A stretch of DNA of 10,106 nt from Candidatus Krumholzibacteriia bacterium (lineage in GTDB: Bacteria; Krumholzibacteriota; Krumholzibacteriia; Krumholzibacteriales; Krumholzibacteriaceae), in assembly GCA_028706585.1 (NCBI GenBank), contig JAQTVX010000054.1, forward strand, positions 1 through 10,106, written 5' to 3'. Shown here piece by piece: positions 1-7,700 of the stretch. The notes below the pieces were generated by a model. That model did not search any database. It saw nothing but the letters and a program-made list of their open reading frames with translations, and was not told the origin of the DNA. Position 1 is the stretch's first letter; each line of letters starts with the position of its first letter. The translations under genes and the position numbers were made by a program.

Positions 1-70
1 TGCCGGGACGATTGATTGTCACCCTCCCGCTGCGTTCCGACTTTTCATCGAGCACGTTCTCGAATCCCAT
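1..70 (-). CDS. Enoyl-CoA hydratase/isomerase family protein, N-terminal fragment
   Basis: Only the first 23 codons are in the window; the gene runs off the left edge. The minus strand reads MGFENVLDEKSERSGRVTINRPG from an ATG at 70. This is the usual start of crotonase-superfamily proteins: an FEN(I/V)L opening, a short turn, then a V-x-T-(L/I)-NRP strand. Members act in the cytoplasm on acyl-CoA thioesters, for example hydrating 2-enoyl-CoA in beta-oxidation. The start is supported by an ideal purine-rich ribosome binding site directly upstream and by a near-consensus promoter further out. No catalytic residue is visible in this fragment, so the exact reaction cannot be assigned. The family call rests on the short N-terminal pattern alone. 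Confidence 0.72.
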   Translation of the reverse strand, partial: MGFENVLDEKSERSGRVTINRPG

Positions 71-82
71 CTCCTTCTCCTT
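71..82 (-). promoter_or_regulatory. Ribosome binding site of the enoyl-CoA hydratase-like gene
   Basis: The minus strand reads AAGGAGAAGGAG immediately before the ATG at 70. It contains two overlapping AGGAG matches to the Shine-Dalgarno consensus. The upstream copy has the better spacing (about 7 bases). It fixes the start of the truncated gene. Confidence 0.75.
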
Positions 83-98
83 TCTCACGATTCGGGCT

Positions 99-127
99 AT
101 TTAAGAATGCGCGCGCGTAAGTGTCAA
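99..127 (-). promoter_or_regulatory. Sigma-70-type promoter for the left-edge gene
   Basis: On the minus strand a perfect -35 hexamer TTGACA (122-127) is separated by exactly 17 bases from TTAAAT (99-104), a 4/6 match to the -10 consensus. Transcription would start near 92, giving a leader of about 22 bases that contains the ribosome binding site. The spacer holds an alternating CG tract (109-117). Confidence 0.7.
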
Positions 128-141
128 CAATAAACTGTTTC

Positions 142-171
142 TTGACTTGCAACGCTCCATTCGGCTATCCA
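142..171 (+). promoter_or_regulatory. Probable promoter of the three-gene plus-strand operon
   Basis: TTGACT at 142-147 is a 5/6 match to the -35 consensus. An 18-base spacer leads to TATCCA at 166-171, a weaker -10 candidate. The predicted transcription start is near 178-180, which coincides with the ATG at 180, so the message may be leaderless. The -35 box forms an inverted repeat with the -35 box of the divergent minus-strand promoter. The -10 box is the weak part of this call. Confidence 0.4.
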
Positions 172-179
172 TTAATCGT

Positions 180-2885
180 ATGAATGCGCTAATCCTGAAG
201 ACCGGCACGCTCATTTCCGGCCTGCTCTTTCTTGCGCTCGCCGGGTCATCCGCCGCGGCGGCCCAGACGCAGGAGGCCGTTCTCAAGAAGCAGCTTATAT
301 CCTATCTGGAAGGGATGGACCAACCGGAGACGAACGCTCCCGCGCAGGCGCTTTCCTCCCTTCGCGTCCATCCGATCACGGCAACCACCGCGTATCTCCT
401 CCTGTATAGCGATCCCGTGCTGCTCAAGAAATTCTATCCCGATATCTCGCGAACCGTTATGCAGCTCTTCTCGCAGGCGAACACAACGGACGACGGCCTC
501 GTAAGAGCGGCGTCCGGCGCTCCGGCCGGAACAGGAGCCTCGCTCTCGCCCGGTCTGAACGCGCTGGCCGCGCTCGAGCTCTACAGTCTCCATCTCATCG
601 CGTGGAAAGCCGGGGCATACGAGGACGCGCTCGAGTTTCTCGCGTGGTCGAATTCGCTCTCGGACGCGGTCACGCAGCGCTTTCTTGATCCGCGGCGGCA
701 TTGCTTCTATCCCATCAACGGCAACGGGAAGTTCGCTGCGGCTCACGAGCCGGGACAGCTGCTGCCGCTGATATTGGACCAGGATCTCGGTCCGGACACG
801 CGCGGGAGAATCGCCTCCGAATATCTGGAGCGAAACGCGAGCTCCCCGGAAGCGAAGCTGACGCGCTTCCTTGCTTACGATCCGTGGGATGACCCCGCCA
901 TGCGTTTCGTTGTGGTCGATCTGCTCGCCGGAACCTTGCCGGCGGATGGCGAGCTTCTCACGGCGCTGCGTGCGTCGGCGGAAAGCTCCATGCCGGAAGC
1001 AGCACCGCTGCAGAGACCATGGATCGACTTCTGGCGCGATGACCATCTCATCTGTGAGCGTCTCTTCCCACCCTGGAAAACGATCTCTTCCCTCGTGAAT
1101 CTGATGCTCCTCTTCGAACGCGAAGCATTCGTGGAACCGAAAGAGCTCGAGGAGCTCGGGGACGGAGTCGATTCGCTCGTTGCGATGCTCTCCGAAGAAA
1201 GAATGAGCGTCGAGTCCTATCAGGCCGCAACGTCCGGCGTTAACCGCTTCCTCGCGAAGATGTCGCGGTTTTCCGAGCTTCTCGAGTCCAAGAAGGAGCG
1301 CTGGAGAGTCATCGACGAGACGAAATGGCTCACGCTTTCGCCGCGGATCAAGCGGCTCATCACAGAGACACTCGCAGGTTCGCTGCCGGAGCTCGGGCGC
1401 TTCAAGGCGGATCTTTCCTCACGCCTCGAACGAGACGGCGGGCTTCTGTTCAGGCTCGACCTGCCCGAAGGACCCGTGTCGGGAGGCAGGCCCATTCCAT
1501 TCACCGCCTCACTTCAAACGCTGCGCGACACGGTGGCCGCATCGCAGCCCTACGTGCAGATCGGCGACATGAGATGGAAAATGATGGAGAGCGACAAGGT
1601 CGTCACGCTCACAGGGGGCGGGGCGCCGCTCGTCTACGAGGGAACGATGACGCTTCCCCCGACCGCCGAGCCCGGAATCATCACTCTTCCCTCGATCATC
1701 GATTTCGCCCATGACGGAGGCAGAATCGAGATTCACCGCATCGGAAGCGTTGCGCTGGCCAAGCAATACGACGCCGAGCTCGACCTTCCCAAGGGGCGCC
1801 GCATCGGGAATAGTCCCGTGCCCGTCGATATAGCGCTCACCGGCAAGAGCGACCACGACATCCGGGGAACGGTCGAGGGCACCTTTCTCCGCGAGTTCGT
1901 GACGGCACCCCCGCTGCCGGCGCATTTCATCGCAAAGAAGGATTCGGAGCGCACGGACCTCGCTCTGACCATCGCTCCAAAAGGGATAATCTCGCCCGGG
2001 CGCTATCCCTTTTCGTTGACCGTGGTGCTCGACGGCACCCCGATCGCGCTCTTCGAAGAAAGCCTCATCAAACCGTTTCGATGGCTCCACCTCGGGCCTC
2101 TGACGAAACAGGACGATGCGCTCAGAAATCCGCTCTCGCTCCAGGCCAACCTTCTCAGGAAATACACGACCGCCGACGGCCGCGCGATTCAGTGGAGGGA
2201 AGCTCCTGCCGGCGCCATCGACGCCGAAGGGGCGCTCTGGCCGCAGCGTCTCTACGGAAAGGTTCCAGGGGGCTGTATGCTCCTTTACACCGTGGTCGAC
2301 TGCCCCGCGCGCACCAAGCTCCTCTGGAAGCTTCTCACGAACAACTCTGTCTGCCTCTGGATCAACAGCGAGCCGATTCTCACGGGAACCGAGAATCCCT
2401 CCAATGAAGCCACAGGACAGATCGAGCTCAGGAAAGGCCCAAATTCGTTTCTCATCTCTGCGAGTTGGCGCGATTCGCCCCGCGGTATTCTGCTCGAAAT
2501 GACGGACGAAAACGGTCTTCCTCCGACTGGAATGAGCAACGAGATCGACGCGATCGTCGACGGTTACGACCGTCTCACCGCGCCGGAGAGCGAGACAAGA
2601 GAGGAAAAACCGGCCCCGGACCAGATGAGAAGCATCGCCTTCAAGTATATAAACTCCGGCGCGGCCGAGGTATCGGTCATCGGTTCATTCAACAACTGGG
2701 ACCCGGTAACGACGCCAATGAGGAGAGAGTCGAAGGGCGCGTGGACCGTTCGCCTCGCCCTGCGCCCCGGGAAATACACGTACAAGTTTCTCGTGAATCG
2801 GAAGCAAAAGGTGCTCGACCCTGCGAACCCCGCCACCGAACCGGACGGCTTCGGCGGCAGCAACTCGGTTCTCGAGGTTCGCTGA
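180..2885 (+). CDS. Exported protein with helical glycosidase-like N-terminus and C-terminal CBM48/AMPK-type glycogen-binding domain
   Basis: 901 residues from ATG 180. This start gives a clean Sec signal peptide (K7, hydrophobic stretch to about 25, then an Ala-rich cleavage region before QTQE). A TTG at 147 in frame would add 11 residues but overlaps the -35 box. Residues about 60-315 are helical. They contain DGLVRA, a long helix of LNALAALELYSLHLIA type, the stretch ending FYPINGNGKF (about 176-185) and LLPLIL (about 194), an order resembling (alpha/alpha)6 toroid glycosidases such as GH63. The usual acidic catalytic motif is not evident, so activity is doubtful. Residues about 690-778 look like a beta jelly-roll (LLWKLLTNNSVCLWINSEPIL). 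After a charged linker, residues about 817-901 form an AMPK/CBM48-type glucan-binding domain with GSFNNWD at 835-841 and GKYTYKFLVN. First gene of an operon with wecB and a barrel gene. It probably binds an alpha-glucan outside the cytoplasm; the substrate is unknown. Confidence 0.8.
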   Translation: MNALILKTGTLISGLLFLALAGSSAAAAQTQEAVLKKQLISYLEGMDQPETNAPAQALSSLRVHPITATTAYLLLYSDPVLLKKFYPDISRTVMQLFSQANTTDDGLVRAASGAPAGTGASLSPGLNALAALELYSLHLIAWKAGAYEDALEFLAWSNSLSDAVTQRFLDPRRHCFYPINGNGKFAAAHEPGQLLPLILDQDLGPDTRGRIASEYLERNASSPEAKLTRFLAYDPWDDPAMRFVVVDLLAGTLPADGELLTALRASAESSMPEAAPLQRPWIDFWRDDHLICERLFPPWKTISSLVNLMLLFEREAFVEPKELEELGDGVDSLVAMLSEERMSVESYQAATSGVNRFLAKMSRFSELLESKKERWRVIDETKWLTLSPRIKRLITETLAGSLPELGRFKADLSSRLERDGGLLFRLDLPEGPVSGGRPIPFTASLQTLRDTVAASQPYVQIGDMRWKMMESDKVVTLTGGGAPLVYEGTMTLPPTAEPGIITLPSIIDFAHDGGRIEIHRIGSVALAKQYDAELDLPKGRRIGNSPVPVDIALTGKSDHDIRGTVEGTFLREFVTAPPLPAHFIAKKDSERTDLALTIAPKGIISPGRYPFSLTVVLDGTPIALFEESLIKPFRWLHLGPLTKQDDALRNPLSLQANLLRKYTTADGRAIQWREAPAGAIDAEGALWPQRLYGKVPGGCMLLYTVVDCPARTKLLWKLLTNNSVCLWINSEPILTGTENPSNEATGQIELRKGPNSFLISASWRDSPRGILLEMTDENGLPPTGMSNEIDAIVDGYDRLTAPESETREEKPAPDQMRSIAFKYINSGAAEVSVIGSFNNWDPVTTPMRRESKGAWTVRLALRPGKYTYKFLVNRKQKVLDPANPATEPDGFGGSNSVLEVR

Positions 2886-2905
2886 AAGGCGCGGCGCACA
2901 TTCCT

Positions 2906-2913
2906 GGAGGAAG
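2906..2913 (+). promoter_or_regulatory. Ribosome binding site of wecB
   Basis: GGAGGAAG lies 10 bases before a GTG at 2924. It decides the start of the epimerase gene, because the reading frame is open much further upstream but no other start codon has such a site. Confidence 0.6.
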
Positions 2914-2923
2914 AGACACAATC

Positions 2924-4108
2924 GTGGAAAATGGGAAAAAGAAGCGGCGCATCTTGATCGTCTTCGGAACGAGGCCCGAAGTGATCAAGCTCGCGCCGGT
3001 CATAGAGGAGTTCCGGAAACGCCCGAAGACTTTTTCGATCGCGACCTGTTTCACGGCCCAGCACCGGCAAATGTGCGAACCGCTACTCCGATTCTTCTCC
3101 ATCCCGTGCACGCACGATCTCAACGTCATGATCGAGAAACAGTCGCTCATGGACATCGCCACGCGGACCATGAGGCGCCTCGACGCGGTTCTCGAACGCG
3201 ATAAGGTCGACATGATCGTTGTGCAGGGTGATACCGCCTCGGCGTTCGCCGCGGCGCTCACCGCCTTCTACAGACGCATCCCCGTCGCACACGTCGAGGC
3301 GGGCCTCAGAACGCACAATATCTGGAACCCGTACCCGGAGGAGATGAATCGACAGCTCATCAGCCGGATCGCGCAGCTACACTTCGCGCCGACGCAGCGC
3401 GCGTCGCAGGCGCTGACGGAGGAAGGCGTCGCCGAAAAGAGCGTATTCGTCACCGGCAACACTGTAATCGACGCGCTCTATCTCACGCTCACGAAGCTCC
3501 GATCAGGGGCGAAGAAACCATCGGCGCGGGCGTGCGGGAGCCGCCGATTGATCCTGGTCACGGCGCACCGCCGCGAGAACTTCGGCGCCGGAATCGACGA
3601 GATCTGCGCCGCTCTTCTCGACCTCGTGCGGCGGAACAAGAACGTCGAGATCATTCTCCCGGTGCACCCGAATCCAGCCGTCAGGAAGCCGATCGAGCGC
3701 GCCCTCTCGTCGCAGCCGCGCATAACGCTGTCTCCCCCGCTCGAGTACATGGACCTGGTGGCAATCATGAAGCGATGCAGCATCGTCCTCACCGATTCGG
3801 GGGGCCTTCAGGAGGAGGCGCCGGCCCTGGGGCTTCCGGTCGTCGTCATGCGCGATGAGACCGAGCGCCCCGAGATCGTCGAGGCCGGCGGGGCCATTCT
3901 GGCGGGGCCCCACCGCAATAGAATCGTCAGGGAGGTCGAGCGGATTCTGGATAGCAACGAGCTGTACAACCGAATGGCAAGGGTGAGGAACCCGTTCGGC
4001 GACGGGCGTGCGGCGAAGCGCATCGTCCGCATCACAGATACATGGTTCCGTTCCACCGACTCTCGAGATATGCGGATTCTTCGGAAGAAGATCGAGTTTC
4101 ACGTGTGA
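2924..4108 (+). CDS. wecB: UDP-N-acetylglucosamine 2-epimerase (non-hydrolysing)
   Basis: Cytoplasmic enzyme that interconverts UDP-GlcNAc and UDP-ManNAc, supplying ManNAc-type sugars for surface polysaccharides. 394 residues from a GTG start, close to the roughly 376 of E. coli WecB, with about 8 extra residues at the N-terminus. Family signatures are all present: GTRPEVIK (15-22), TAQHRQM (44-50), QGDT with D103, HVEAGLR with E125, PEEMNR with E139, TGNTVIDAL (177-185), TAHRREN with H215, PVHPNP (246-251), DSGGLQEEAP (291-300), RDETERPE (310-317) and a C-terminal NPFGDGRA. D103, E125, E139 and H215 correspond to the catalytic or substrate-contact residues D95, E117, E131 and H213 of the E. 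coli enzyme, so activity is expected. It sits 38 bases after the CBM48 gene and 12 bases before the barrel gene, consistent with co-transcription. No wecC-like dehydrogenase or glycosyltransferase is in view. Confidence 0.95.
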   Translation: MENGKKKRRILIVFGTRPEVIKLAPVIEEFRKRPKTFSIATCFTAQHRQMCEPLLRFFSIPCTHDLNVMIEKQSLMDIATRTMRRLDAVLERDKVDMIVVQGDTASAFAAALTAFYRRIPVAHVEAGLRTHNIWNPYPEEMNRQLISRIAQLHFAPTQRASQALTEEGVAEKSVFVTGNTVIDALYLTLTKLRSGAKKPSARACGSRRLILVTAHRRENFGAGIDEICAALLDLVRRNKNVEIILPVHPNPAVRKPIERALSSQPRITLSPPLEYMDLVAIMKRCSIVLTDSGGLQEEAPALGLPVVVMRDETERPEIVEAGGAILAGPHRNRIVREVERILDSNELYNRMARVRNPFGDGRAAKRIVRITDTWFRSTDSRDMRILRKKIEFHV

Positions 4109-4120
4109 GGGGAAAAGACG

Positions 4121-4732
4121 ATGAGAAAACCGTTACGAGATACTGTCCGGCGCGCGAGTCTCGCCGTCGCATGCGCGGCTCTGGCGGCGCTCGCCTTCTG
4201 TGGGGCCTCCCGCGCGGAGACACCGCGGCGTATCAGCGTATCCATCAATCCCGCTTGCTACATCTTTGACTCCCGGTTCTTCGACGTCGACGACGCATTC
4301 GGCGGGGATGTCGCCCTGCGGTATGAAATCGCCCGGTACATCCATTTCGAGAGCGCCATCGGAAGCTTCAGGGGCAGAGGAGGCGGCGTGGATGTCGACG
4401 GATTCGATTACCGCTTGAACCTGGTCGGCGTCATTCCGGTTCTCGTCCCCTATCGCCCGATCGCTCGCCTGGGCGTCGGGTTCATTTCGGTGGATCCGAT
4501 CACGGTGACTCCCACCGAAACGTTCCGCCCGACCCAGACGGCTTTCTATTTTCTTTTCGGCGCCGGTATCACCCGCTCGATGGGCGACAGGGTGCTGGTC
4601 GAACTGGGCGCGAACCTCTGGCTCACGCCTTATAGATACCGTATATACCGCTTCGACCGCCAGGACGTCGAGGCGACCCCCGAACGCTTCGAACATCTCG
4701 CGATTTCGGTCGGAGCCGCGTATACCTTCTGA
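4121..4732 (+). CDS. Small outer-membrane beta-barrel protein
   Basis: 203 residues. The signal peptide has an Arg/Lys-rich start (MRKPLRDTVRR), an Ala/Leu core to about 27 and a probable cleavage after SRA (residue 32). The mature part is made of alternating polar/hydrophobic strands with short turns (for example SISVNPACYIFDS-like and GVIPVLVPYRPIARLGVGF), then FYFLFGAGITRSMGDRVLVELGANLWL. It ends in AISVGAAYTF, with the terminal Phe typical of proteins inserted by the BAM machinery. At about 170 residues mature, it fits an eight-stranded barrel of the OmpA-like/OMP_b-brl kind without a periplasmic domain. The ATG is preceded by GAGGGG with about 8 bases spacing, and the gene begins 12 bases after wecB, as last gene of the operon. 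The specific function cannot be told from sequence. Confidence 0.8.
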   Translation: MRKPLRDTVRRASLAVACAALAALAFCGASRAETPRRISVSINPACYIFDSRFFDVDDAFGGDVALRYEIARYIHFESAIGSFRGRGGGVDVDGFDYRLNLVGVIPVLVPYRPIARLGVGFISVDPITVTPTETFRPTQTAFYFLFGAGITRSMGDRVLVELGANLWLTPYRYRIYRFDRQDVEATPERFEHLAISVGAAYTF

Positions 4733-4744
4733 ACGCGGGGAAAT

Positions 4745-7700
4745 TCAAGGAACGTAGATCATCTTGATCGACTTCGCGGCGCTCCCCGAGCGGAACACGC
4801 AGAAGTAGACCCCGGCGGCTGCGCCGTTCTCGGCTGGCGCCCATCGAAGCGTTTGGGTTCCGCGGCCGAACCTGCGGTTGGCGAGACGCGCCACGCGCCT
4901 TCCCGATACGTCGTAGACGTCGACCGCCACGGAACCGGCCGAGGGCTGGAAAAAGCTCAGTGTGGTCTCGTTCGCGAAAGGATTCGGGTAATTCTGATCC
5001 GCCGTGAACGGAAAGCTCGGCATCCGAAATGGGCCGTCGAGAGCGTAGATCTCCTCTCCCCCACCGCTGAAATACGTGACGATCCGGTATGAATACGACG
5101 ACCCGGGAGCGACCGAAGAATCCTGGAACGAGTATGCGCCGGATTCGCTCTTCAGCGTATCCGGAATCACAGGCTCATACGGCCCGCCTGATGCAGAGCG
5201 ATAGAGCAGACATCCGCGGACTCCCGACGTGCTCTTGAGCTCCCATTCAACAAGAAAATAGCTCCGGCCAGTCGTCACACCGGCGCTGTGGTAAATCGAG
5301 GCGATCGTGAAGGGCCCCGCGAGCGCGTATGCATCATCGCCTCCACCGTTCATATATGTGATGATCCTGTAACTGTAAGGTGTTTCCGGTACCACCGATG
5401 AATCCGGAACTGCGAATGCGCCGGATTCGCTCTTCAGCGTATCCGGAGTCACAGGCTCATACGGCCCGCCTGATGCAGAGCGATAGAGCAGACATCCGCG
5501 GACTCCCGACGTGCTCTTGAGCTCCCATTCAACAAGAAAATAGCTCCGGCCAGTCGTCACACCGGCGCTTCGGTAATTCGATGTGATCGCGACCGCGTTT
5601 TCGATTGTGGAAATCTGCCCATCCCCGCTTACAACACTCAAATTCCAATTTCCGGAGCAGCAACCGGCAATAGGGAATCCCGCGATGATACGCTCCTCGC
5701 CGCGCCAATCGACCGGGTCCGCCCGGATCGTATCGCGATCGAGCGACAGGTACGCAGTCGCCCCGTACAGCATCCATGAGCCGCGAATATCGAGGACCGC
5801 CTCCGCGTCGGTCTCCTTGTCTATCGTATCGGGCAGAACCTCCTCGATGCCCGGGACGGGCATGCCGCCCCTGAAGGTCGCCGAGCTGGTTGTGGCCCCG
5901 TACGAGATGCCGGTGATCCTCACCGGAGTGCTCGTGCCGTCGTTGCTCTCGCTCCCCGGGATCGTCGCTGGACCGAAGGAACGGTTGTTCGCGCTTCCAG
6001 GATAGGGATCGCCGTCGTCCCCTTCGTCGCCCCCGCTGTAGGTGGGGAGAAGAAGGTTGCCTTCGCCGTCCGCCTCCTCGAGCACGAGGCCGCGCGTCTC
6101 CGAGTTCGACGAGCCGCCGCTGTTGCCGAGCTCCGAGTAGCAGATGCTGTTCTCTGCGTGCCAGACGAGCATCCCCTCTCCCTTGAGGTTCGCGTCGAAG
6201 CCTGTTTTGCGTCGGTTGTCCACGAGAAAGTACTCGGCGACCGGAGAGCCGTTCCTCCATGCTCCCGAGTCGAGCTCGAAATCTGCGGAGTAATCCACCC
6301 CACCGCCATGCACCTTGACATTATCTATTGCGAATGAGAATCCCTCTGCCGAATTGTAATAACCGTCCTCATCGCTGTAGCTCCCGTCGGACGTGAAGTC
6401 GAAGCGCAGCGTGAAGCTCGCGGCCCCCGCTGGGAGGTACGCGTCGAGATCCATAGTCTCCCTGGCCGAGGCGCGCCCCGTATAGACGGCCAGCGTTTCG
6501 ACGCCGCCATTCACTTCGATTAGGAGCCTCCCGAAATCGTAAGTCTCCTCTGCGTCGATCGTCACGTCGTATTGCAGCGAAACCGGCCGGTCGGCGTTCA
6601 CCGAGAAGTCATGGTACATCGATTCGTGCCAGCCGTTTCCATAACCCGCGGCCCCGGGCCAATTCCTCACCCACGCCTCCGCGTCGGTATGCCCGACGAC
6701 GAGGTCGTAATCATCGGCCGCATTCTCCAGCCGCCTGAAACGCCGCGTCGGAAGCGGAATCCTCACCGCATCCGCCGACGTGCCGATTGCGCCGAGCGCG
6801 ATCGTCTGAGGCTGCCAGCCGACCTCGATAGGGTTCAACCATCCGAGCTGCTCGCGCGACCATGAGCATAGATGCGCCGGGGAAGCGGCCGTATTCCAAT
6901 TGCCCGCTCCCATTAGACACCAGTAGCCTACACCGCTCGCGCCCCCGTTGTAATCATAGAGGTCGGGAAGACCGATGGCGTGTCCGAGCTCGTGGCAGAT
7001 GACGCCGATCTCGTTCAATCCGTTGTCGCACGAATATGAGGGAACGATAATGTAGTCGTCGATCTTGATCGATCCGCCGCCCGCCGCCGCGTCGTTCGTG
7101 CCGTACGGCTCCCCGCCCGAAACAGGCCATGAGTGGTAGGTCCATGAATGCGACCATATATGCGGTGAATAGCCGTCGCATTCGGCCCCGAACGTGGGAT
7201 GAATCACGAGCAGAACGTCGACGAACCCATCATCGTCTCCGGAGTTCGGAACGCCGTCGGGGCCGTCGTTATCGTAGAGCCCGAAATCGACCGATGGATC
7301 GAGCGCGTCGACGATCTCCTTGATCATTTCTCCGACGTGCGCGTCTCCGGGCTCGGTCCCGAAGCTGCCGCCTACGTAGTACGACTCCAGCTGCGATAGC
7401 GTCGTCCAATCGAAAACCGTTCCCGTCACATTCAGAAGCCCGTACGAAACCTCGCTCCAGTATTCGCTCAGCGTGCCCGGAGTCCACGGCCCAGTGAAGA
7501 TCTCCTTGTCGATGGTATCCCTCGTGAACGGCGCCTCGCCCGTATCGCTGTAAAGCCCGAGCACGGCCGGAATCGCGAGCTCCCCGCCCAATGCTCTCGA
7601 TGGATCTTGCAGCGCGGCACTCTCGACGAAAGACAGCAGCCGGTAACGCGGATCACCCTTCATCTGGTGCGAGCGCCGCTGGATCCAGGCGTGCTGGAGC

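Noticed and set aside
246..1046. 266-codon open frame on the minus strand opposite the CBM48 gene
   Set aside because: Arg-rich composition without motifs or signal peptide; the plus-strand protein has a coherent signal peptide and domain order.
2465..2923. Upstream in-frame extension of the wecB reading frame
   Set aside because: It overlaps the end of the CBM48 gene in another frame, has an unnatural Arg/Gly-rich composition, and the epimerase fold begins right after the GTG at 2924, which has its own ribosome binding site.
3503..4102. 199-codon open frame on the minus strand opposite wecB
   Set aside because: It is antisense to the conserved epimerase motifs and lacks any recognisable domain.
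4716..4738. Intrinsic terminator between the convergent operons
   Set aside because: The stem has five pairs, a long loop spanning the stop codon, and no following T-tract on either strand.
5134..5569. Direct repeats as a CRISPR array or mobile element
   Set aside because: There are only two copies, each 154 bases, in frame with the protease and spaced by exactly one protein domain; there is no inverted terminal repeat or transposase.
5529..6260. 243-codon minus-strand frame inside the metalloprotease gene
   Set aside because: It is in a different frame from the protease on the same strand and is dominated by Arg/Gly from GC-rich codons; the protease frame is continuous and well supported.
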